Shown here piece after piece: positions 52,501 through 64,000 of a stretch of DNA of 64,000 nt; position 1 is the stretch's first letter; each line of letters begins with the position of its first letter. The stretch comes from Cymodocea nodosa. Taxonomy: Eukaryota; Streptophyta; Magnoliopsida; Alismatales; Cymodoceaceae. The DNA lies in NCBI GenBank assembly GCA_036874045.1, contig CM072341.1, forward strand, positions 20,038,501 to 20,102,500. Direction: 5' to 3'. The notes beneath the pieces are model-generated. The model was not told the DNA's origin, searched no databases, and was given only the letters and a program-made list of their open reading frames with translations. The position numbers and the translations under genes are program-made.

Positions 52501-52711
52501 AAAAAAATTTACATGGCATTCATTGATGCTAATTTCCTTTGCTGATACCTGACTTGCGGTAGACATGAGCAGCAATGACATGGTCATCTGCTCCAGCAAA
52601 CTTCCCTATTGTCCAGTTGAGCAAGTCCTGTCCTTCAGTGTCCATTTGCATGCCCACCATGATGACCTTCCCCTGTGTATTCTTCTCCATGTCTCCCTCC
52701 AAGATTGTCAT
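49514..52711 (-). CDS. Receptor-like cytoplasmic kinase with N-terminal UspA domain
   Basis: Eleven coding exons, minus strand: 52711-52549, 52442-52357, 52261-52143, 52054-51939, 51841-51359, 51243-50995, 50829-50669, 50581-50502, 50414-50267, 50011-49862, 49768-49514; 669 residues. Serine/threonine kinase of the plant UspA-kinase group (RLCK VI). It has no signal peptide or membrane segment and is probably cytosolic. The UspA (adenine-nucleotide-binding) domain covers about residues 14-160 ([29 protein letters not shown]). A Ser/Pro-rich linker runs from about 165 to 300. The kinase domain covers about 322-600 with G-loop IGNGGCSRV (326-334), Lys348, HRD at 442-444 ([13 protein letters not shown]), DFG at 462-464, and APE (YLAPEYF). 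All catalytic residues are present, so it should be active. ATG 52711 is the start that opens directly on the UspA domain; an upstream in-frame ATG at 52855 would add 48 residues. A tandem repeat lies in an intron. Confidence 0.92.
50052..50145. repeat. Two-copy tandem repeat, period 50, in a kinase intron
   Basis: gcaacaatgatcatcatag followed by (t/c)atttggacagattcatcaaat occurs at 50052 and 50102, in the intron between exons 9 and 10. Confidence 0.9.
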
Positions 52712-55490
52712 GCTTCCAAGTATGTGAGAAGCTCCTGATAAAAAACTGAAGTAGGCTCCAATTAGACCACGGGCAATGTTAGAAGCAACTGAAAACTCTT
52801 GAAGATGACACCGCTGGGAGAATGACCACAAAACTTGGAAGAAAAACAGAGTCAATCAGCGTTTCCCCCCTCGTCAATTCTAGGCAAAAAAAAAGTCAAG
52901 GAAACGGATGTTGGTGTCGTAGGAGAAATGGAATAAAACCCAACATCGTATAAATTGAATTACTACCCAAGCGAGAAAAACAATGAATAATAGGGAAGGA
53001 CTCTCTAATTTGTAAAAACAGTTTAGTTAAATTATAACATTGGACAAAAAGGAAACATGTGAACTTGAATGTAGATTATTAATCCACAACCACCAGAATA
53101 GACCACCCAGTCAAACACTAAAAAACACATCCATTTGGAAATTCTACACACAGTAAGTAAAAAGGAAGCAAAACCCACCAATTGTTCTCTAACTAGGAAG
53201 GGAAGAAAAGGAGGAAGAACCACTACTTTCCTCTCCCGCATAACCCATGCAGGATAAAAAGGACGACTGTAGAAGAAGAAAAGAAGTAAAAACAAAGACC
53301 CAAATCGGAATCACGATTCCACCTAATAAATCTACTTCCGGCATCACGCTTCAATCCAACCATTATTTTATGACCAGGGTCCGATCAAATGGAGCATCAC
53401 CTGCTCCACCCATAAAACCTCTGGAATAATCAAACGCAAACAAACAACTTGCGTGATAAGTGGGCCGTGGAAAGGGAAGGTGTTCGGTACGAAAGCAAGA
53501 AAAAAGTAGCAGGTGGTGGCACTCATGGAGCTTTTAGATGAGCAGTGGCATCTTACCAACAGCACCGAACAGGGGCAATGTTCAGTTGAGGGCGACCAGA
53601 AACGCTACGAAACAGAGCGAGATCGTGGAAAAGAATCCATGGAAAATATGAGATGTTCTCTGGTTTCTCGAAAGATCCGTTTTAAGTCCCCGCCAAAAGT
53701 CGATCAATTACGAGTGACCGGACCGACACGACGGTAAATTATTAAACCAAACCAAAACAAAAATTAGGACTGTGCAATTCAGTTTTCACTTTAACGTAAG
53801 AAGAAGAAAAAAATCGTAGCCTCAAATACAGATGAAAATACTAAATTTATATAAAGCAGTTGATTAAATTAAACCAACGATTTCATTGAAAAGAGAAAGG
53901 TCCTCAGGTTAAATCAAGATAAGATACTACTATTTTTTATTATTTTTTTTAAAGTTATTTCAATTCCAAGAAATGGATTTTAAATATATAGTTGAATTAG
54001 AAAAGACCATAGATTTGAAATCTGGAAAACTACTAGTGCCAATAATAAAATTTGGTTATGGTGGTTGTTTAAGGTATGAGATGCATGATTTAATAATATC
54101 AAATAATTATAATTTAAAATTGACTGAATAAACATTTATTCAAAATTAGTTGAATTATAGTTATTCCATCTTATTAAATTATGCATCAAATTTGTTAATT
54201 TTGATTGTATGCATTAATATTCACATTTTTCTAAAGATTATAAGGTTACGTATTTTTCAAACTCGAGTATTCATGTCTTTTAAAAAGTAATTTTAAAAAG
54301 TAATTTTATTAATTCTTTCTGAATTGTTTACCGAAAATATAAATATTTTGGTAGTTTGTTCTTCCCTTCTCATGGTTTCTACATCTTAGATGTTCTCGTG
54401 TGATTGAATTATTGAAAACGCCGACGTTATGTTATAAAAACGAGTACGAAGCTAAGCTGAATTACGATAGCTGCATGCATGCCAGAATGTTAAATTAATT
54501 TAAGTTGGAATGTTAAATTAGTTTATGTCACCTAAAAAGTTAAGAATTAAAAATATTTTTTAAAAAAAATTAAAAATTTATTCTCAACTTTCTTAAAATT
54601 TCTATTTTCCTCTCCCTTCTCTTTTTTCGATTTTTCCTAAACTTTCTTTCCAAACGCCTAAAACTTTCGAAATCTTTTTTCCTCGTGGTCGAACTCTGCT
54701 CGTAGCCGAACTTGCGGCGTTCCCAATCTTCCTCCAATGTCATCGTTGTCCTTGTGTGCATTTTCTGTTTCCACGTCATCGTTCTTCACCTCTCGCACGT
54801 TTGCCCTTAGCTAATCCTAGTGATGGATTTGCTATACTTTGATTTGCTCCATTGTTCTGCTATGCTTGTTGTTCCTTTATTTCTTCTGAGGTCAAGTGTT
54901 GCTCATTTTTTTCGTCTAAGTTATTTTAGTGTCTTGATTGCCTGTTTCTATGCATGATTATATCACTTCTCCTTTGTTTCTGATTTCTTTTGATGCCTAT
55001 CTCATTTGTGGATCCATCTGTTAGGGATGCTTCTCTTGTTATCTTGTTTTCTGTTGTTGCTTCTTGTCTTGTTTTCTACAGCAGATGTTTCTCTCATTTT
55101 GGTGGTTGTTTTTTCTACTTTGCCTTAAGTTTAAGTTTTCCTCATAAGTGTTGTTACTTGCATTAGAAATATTGTCTAGCCGTTTTCATGGTTGCATCCT
55201 TGCATAATTTATTAATTTACTTACCACTTATTCGAAATCTTGTTTGTAAATAAAAGGAAATCATCAATTTTGTTTAAGAAATTTATACTTTTTAAAATTT
55301 ATGATCATAAATAATTTATAATTTTCATACTCAAATCACAAAAAAAAAAAGTCTAAATAATTTATTTTAAATTTCAAATATATATTATAAGTAAATTAAG
55401 AAGAAAAAAAATTAATAACCATATAATTTTTTTTTATCATTCGTGGTATAAATATTTTTAAATTTTACTTTTTTACTTTTCTTTTCTTTT
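52712..55490. other. 5' region of the kinase gene and spacer
   Basis: The leader and promoter of the kinase probably extend to about 53700 (GC-neutral, no recognised frame). From 53750 on the DNA is AT-rich with short repeats such as 'ttttaaaaagtaa'. A minus-strand frame at 54570-54779 is Arg/Lys-rich low-complexity sequence and is not accepted as a gene. Confidence 0.45.
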
Positions 55491-58400
55491 TTAACTTTTT
55501 TGACTTTCTATTTTTTTAACTTGAACACGATGACCCCTACCGGCGGCGGTCCAGATGGGGACCTCGACGGCGGCCGGTTGGAACTGCGTGTTCAATTGGT
55601 GCAAGCACCGGCGACGTTGGCCGGTTCGCAAAACGTGCCCAACCAAAGATCCGGCCGACACTAATTTAGCCATCCATATGAACTACTGTACGTTATGAAT
55701 CAATCTAATTAATTCATCGAAGAACACCGGAAAATTCTAAGCAATCCAACGATCTGATCGATAGAAAAAGGCATGTGGTAATTAATAATTAAGGACGGAC
55801 ATATAATTAAGATTTCATCTACCAACCATAAATACATGTATATGTTTATCACGCAAGCATGCTTGTAATAAATATATCAAGTAAAGAGGAGATCAGCAAA
55901 GTGTTTCGATCTTACCGTTATAAATACGGGTGGGTCATCCTTTTTCTTTTTGCTTTGATCGTCACTCTCGGTAGTCGACGTCGACGGCTCTGGATGTCGC
56001 CGGTGAGTCCGACGAGCGTGGTGGCAGCTTGATCTGGGCTTGCATGCTGAAGTTGCCGTCAGATGTGTGGAGAGGGGAGAGCAGCTAGTGTTGTGGTGGT
56101 GGACGAACGTTTCCTGGTGAGGTCTGTCAGGCTGTGGAGGGGAAGACGATGGAGTTGGACGAACTAGACGGCGCGTGGTTGCTCCGTAGGTGAAGAAGAA
56201 GAAGAAGAAGAACGGGGGGGGTGTTCACTTGTTGCCTTGTAATAAACGTTTGGGCGTGCATTGGAATCCCTCCCTCCCTCATATTATAATTTATGGATGA
56301 TTTCGAGGGTAGTTTTGACCATCCATTCGTTAGTATGTATATATATCTTTCACCCATGCGGTTCTGCTTACGTATACATAAGATGAGTCACCTTTTTTTC
56401 AAAAAAAAAAAGAAAAAAAAGCCTCGATCTATTAAGTTATCGAACGGGGGTCAGGTCAATCAATCAAAATTAAAAGTATAAGTAAGAGATTGGAATTAAA
56501 TCCCACAACTACGGAAAACTGAAGTATTTCAACCAAAGAATACGTAGAAAGTATGACTATTATAACCGTATGGAATCTATTGATTTGGAAGTAGCATCTA
56601 ACATTGAAGGTGGTTTTCTTGTCTACTTCATAGATCTGGCGTTTCTATCATTTATCTATAAGACATTTCTATCTTATTGTTTGATTACCTTTTATTAATC
56701 TATTAATGTATGGGTTAAGAAAATATGACTATTATAACCTAGATTCAAAGTTCAACCACACCGCTAAGATTGCGTTGGATTTTAAAACATGTTTGTAATC
56801 AATTTTGAATTCAGACGCCTACGTTTTAATCATTTTAATATAATACGCAAGAAGCTGGTGAGATTTCATTAATAAGTTCATATATGTCTACTTGGAAAGA
56901 AAAAAATGCTCATAAGACTTTAAAAAATTATAAATCAAAAAATAATTTCATCTAATTTAAAAATAAAACACTGGTTAACGTAAAAATATTTTTTTCCCAC
57001 TAATAATTAATTAATTTTAAATTAAATAATTAACGTGTTTGCTCTGACTAGTGTGCGAAGAGTGGTTGGGCAAATCCAACGGTTGGTGGCTTACAACTAA
57101 CCTATGGCCCCAAACTAGCAAATGATAAAATCAATGCGACAAATTATCATATGCTTTTTCTTATATTAAGGTAAAAAATTCAATCGTAAGTATAAGTATA
57201 AAGATCTGAACCTACGTTAATAATATGGTAGAAATTTTTTGTCATTACTGATATAACTTCTAAGTGTGACAAATTATCATATGCTAAATGAAATTTTTTT
57301 AAATAATGTTTGAATTTACAAACTTTCTTTCTTTTACGTTCACATGGAAATATTAAATCTTATGAACTCTATAATTTGATGAGTTCTTCACAGTCATCGC
57401 TGTATGATTTTGAGTTAAATTTTTACATAAATTAGAATATTAAGATTCGAGTATCTCGCTTTGACAATAAAAGGAAAATACTTATTGGCTAAAGAACTTT
57501 TATAAGTGAAGAGTAGTATTGAATGGTGTCTTGTATTAAAAAAAAATGTGAAGATCTTAGACCTTATAGCTTGATAAACTCTTCACTCATTGTTATATGA
57601 TTTTAAGTCAAATTTTCACGTGATTGTTAGATAATCTGCAATGAAATTCAAACCCCAAAAGCCTTAGCATTTTAAATGATTAATCGTTTCTGGGAGGACA
57701 AAAAAAAAGAAGAAAAAATCGTTTCCACAAGTTGAATGCATTTGATTCTGATTGTAATCGGTGATCATCACTCGAGCCAAGATGGCAACGTCTGGTTAGT
57801 TGTTTTCGTCGTCCTCACGTTTGGCCCATATTCACCGCCCATGTGCTTCTGCAACAAAAGGCAGAGGAATGCTGCTCTCCACATGATTTCCAAGCAAGAG
57901 GACAATGACCTTCCACTCTTTCTTGTTCAGCCGTATATGCCTGTGACTCGTGTTCTGAAGCCTTTGTTTAGTTCAGAACACAGAAAGGTTTGATCACCTA
58001 TAAACTTAATTAATTATGACACATGATCCAACCTTTGATTATAGAGCGAATTACCAAGAAGGTTTATAGTATATCCTTGATAGCAGCAACATTTGATTGA
58101 CATATTTGGTTCTATTACATAGATCGTTAAAATCCTCTCACATGTATGCTATTTAAAATCAAACATTTCATGATCATATTCTGGCATGTCAATCAATGTG
58201 TTTGATTCAAATTGTAATCATAATCCCGCAGTCATCCGATCTGAAATCTAGCATCAGATGTGATCAGGTATCGTAAACATGTCTTCAAAATGCAGATCAC
58301 AGAACATTTGGTTTGGACTCAGGTAGCCATAACACTTGTACTAAAATAAATATTCAAAATAAGGATATAACCATGTCAAGAGTACAAGAGAGATTGATGA

Positions 58401-58687
58401 GCTTCGCCATTACAAGTCAACAGAAGGTAAACCAAAAAGGGATGCACACTAAGGAAAATGGGGGATTACAGATCACCAAAAGATGGAGAAAGCAAGAAGA
58501 AATCACTTGATCCTTTTCGAACTTTCCTACTGCTGGCCGTTGAATACTCGAATGTACACCAATGTCTGCTTCCTTCAGAAATGGATTTTGTACCATGCAT
58601 GCAACTTTAGGATGGATGGCAATATCAGAGGAAAAAAATTAGGATGGCTGGTGGGTCATCTGTCTGCGTTATTCATTTGCTCTCAGA
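55491..58687. other. Spacer without a supported gene
   Basis: GC-rich patches at 55525-55665 and 55925-56215 hold only short unrecognised frames; the second ends in an (AAG)n-type run (56189-56210). An 85-codon frame at 57736-57993 ends at a donor-like 'agaaag|gtttga' but matches nothing known. Elsewhere AT-rich. Confidence 0.4.
57355..57630. repeat. Diverged direct repeat, about 215 bp apart
   Basis: The blocks at 57355-57435 and 57570-57640 share 'tta(t)gaactctataatttgatgagttcttcac..gt.atgattttgagt.aaattttcac', with many point changes. Confidence 0.6.
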
Positions 58688-61825
<3,138 letters not shown>

Positions 61826-62469
61826 TGTAGGGATCCGGACTTGCCTTAGTTTGTTGGGTTCGACGTGAGGAAGGGAATGAAAATTTTTACATTAATATTA
61901 TTTTTATTGATTTATTTATTTAACTACTAAATTCCCAGTGCAATCCCAATAATTGCTGGCCCTGTGCGAGGTGAGCTACGTGCGTGGGGTCCCGTTTTCT
62001 TCTTCTTCTTTTTTTGCTCATCCTGCTGGAAAACAGGAAAGCACCATCCGATATCAATTCGGACGATATATTTTTTCATTTTCTTCAAACTAAAATTAAT
62101 AGAGAAATTTTTATATTAAGTTTTTTTAAGTTTTTCATTGATCTATATGAAATTGTATTTTAAATATTCTCTTCAATTGCAATTTTTTCTTACATCTTTT
62201 CAAATAGATGTACAAACTTATAAAGATCTTTCAAATAGACACTACATTGGAATATAGTCTTAATAATAAAGTCAAAATTAATTACCGATAAACAATAAAG
62301 CCTTTTGTGTATTAATTCATATTAACTTTTTCATTGATCCATGTAGAATCATATTTTCGAACAAACCATACTGCTTTCCAATGTATTTATCGATCTTGGA
62401 ATGGATGGACTCATAACATAAAAGATATATAACAAACCGACACTAACAATAACATTCACAATCTTTATC

Positions 62470-62500
<31 letters not shown>

Positions 62501-64000
62501 GGCAAGAAGCTTTTAAGAGTTCTTAATACACATGAGAGAATGAAAAATAAGATGTAATATTCTAGTTTAGGGCTGAACCACTTATAGAACCTCAGATATT
62601 GGCCTTGGATGTCAAGGATCGATTTTGAATTTTATTTGTCAAATCCAATACACTCTACATTACATCTGAATTTTATTCCGTCAAAAAAATCTACCGCTGA
62701 AACTAGTAGACCTTCAATCTCTCGTATCTTTTTTTTCTCCTTATTACTCTTCTTCTATGACTTTCATGTCAAACTCATTATCTTTTAATTTATTTGTCAA
62801 ATCACGTAAAACGTCTATTTAGTTTGAATTTTTGGTTTATTGGTTTTTTAATAAGTGGAACTCGCTGACAAAAAAAACTCACGATAAGTCCTCTCTATCT
62901 TTTCAAATCCAATACACATTTATTTTTCTCATGTCATGTCACCTAAATTTAAAAAATAGCACTCCAAGAAGGTAGAAACCCAAAGTAAGTGCGTGCCCAT
63001 GTTCACTCAGACGAAAGAATCACTCGTTCAACCGTATTACTCAGAAAATGGACACCAATTTTTAGATGACGTTATATTATAGTTTGTCCTTTCTTAAACG
63101 TGCACTAAAAACATACACTAGTGTTAAGTTTTCTCCACCTACTCCGCCCATCGTCCACCAGCAGCCGTGGTGAATTGGTTAACCCCACTCCCCAATACCC
63201 TTTGCTCATTTAAAATCATTCAGAAAAGAAAGTATTGAATTTAAATAAAAATAAAAATATTGCCAATGTCAAAAATGAAAAATCCAAAGTAAAACAGACT
63301 TTCGCGACTGCAGAGGAAGATGACTTGAATTAAAGCCATCAATTCCTTCCTATACACACTCAAGCGTTCCTTCAAAATAAATTTACAAGTAAAAAGGTCT
63401 TCAATATATACGTAAAAGTCATCTTTTTCACTTTCAATGAGTTATTCTAAAAGGTAGACTAATTTTCACCTACATGCATGCACTCCATGCAAAGTCCATA
63501 GACTTTTGTGCTTAACCCACAACGAACAGAATATATTATACAAAAACACAAATACAAGTAGTTTTTCCAGGGAGTCAACTTGAAACTAACAGTATCCATT
63601 ATGAGAAGTTTAAGTAATTGAGTTAACAAAACTAATGACTTTATGCCACCCACTGAGGTTAAAATCTTGGTAACTATATTTTCTTACTAATTTCTTAAAA
63701 CTACCAATGTATATGATCGAATTATAGGCCATGCCAAACATCGGATATAGGGTTTCTATTAAAGACCTTTGATGTTGAACAAGTTAAAATCAGTACCCTC
63801 TTCTTAATGATATTTGGACGCATACTTATTGATTAATGTGTCTTCAACCAGTTTCAGAATAGTTTGTTCAAAACAGTATAATTGCAATCGTAAAAAATAA
63901 GAACATTAGAGGCTTGTGCAAAAAGTACTACCATTTATCAAAAAAAAAGAGAATATTACAGGCCTGAGCAAGGAAAATGAATCAGGAATTGTTTCATCAA
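61826..64000. other. AT-rich spacer, no gene
   Basis: A poly-A run and (AC)n run lie at 62471-62499. No long frame and no recognisable transposon end was found. The far right edge is unresolved. Confidence 0.5.

Noticed and set aside
63160..63200. tRNA-like start (gccgtggtgaattggttaac)
   Set aside because: There is no anticodon arm, T-arm (GTTCGAAT) or acceptor pairing downstream; only the D-arm-like stretch resembles a tRNA.

Overview
The window is nuclear DNA of a flowering plant. The genes have many introns with GT-AG borders and AT-rich introns, and their products are plant-specific (MCA channel, ROP GTPase, UspA-kinase, zinc-sensing F-group bZIP, secreted subtilase). The spacers carry plant transposon relics. 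Gene structure and protein style suggest a monocot, but the species cannot be fixed from sequence alone. No prokaryotic, CRISPR or organellar block was seen.

Layout: 0.6-3.2 kb, a decayed PIF/Harbinger transposon (minus). 3.2-6.9 kb, spacer with a 51-bp inverted repeat and microsatellites. 6.9-7.4 kb, a single-exon DUF761-type membrane protein. 7.4-12.9 kb, spacer with two diverged repeat families and the probable leader of the next gene. 13.0-16.1 kb, the U11/U12 snRNP 25 kDa protein. 17.6-19.7 kb, a conserved plant protein of unknown function. 20.1-22.0 kb, an RTE LINE relic. 26.6-30.6 kb, an intact MCA-type mechanosensitive calcium-channel gene. 33.0-37.1 kb, an intact nine-exon subtilase (minus). 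38.3-38.6 kb, a small acidic-tailed protein (minus). 39.0-43.2 kb, a truncated Ty3/gypsy element (minus). 46.8-47.1 kb, a second LINE tail. 47.4-48.3 kb, a bZIP19/23-type zinc-sensor transcription factor (minus). 49.5-52.7 kb, a UspA-domain receptor-like cytoplasmic kinase (minus, eleven coding exons). 58.7-61.3 kb, a type-I ROP/RAC GTPase (minus, seven exons). The rest is AT-rich spacer.

Exon borders for the six multi-exon genes were worked out by hand from conserved protein blocks. In each case the reading frame closes across all junctions: 183, 437, 421, 785, 669 and 200 residues. The genes are independent eukaryotic units and do not form an operon or a cluster with one function.

No clearly undescribed system was found. 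The most interesting signal is that intron 2 of the U11/U12-25K gene, which encodes a minor-spliceosome protein, starts with a perfect U12-type donor (GTATCCTT) and has a purine-rich acceptor region. This suggests the gene may depend on the machine it helps to build. A second possible U12-like intron lies in the MCA gene. Other points are a GC-AG intron in the subtilase, a 16-bp perfect hairpin just behind the 25K stop codon, a shared 14-bp motif ahead of two neighbouring genes, and an unusually large number of two-copy short tandem duplications (period 24-52 bp).
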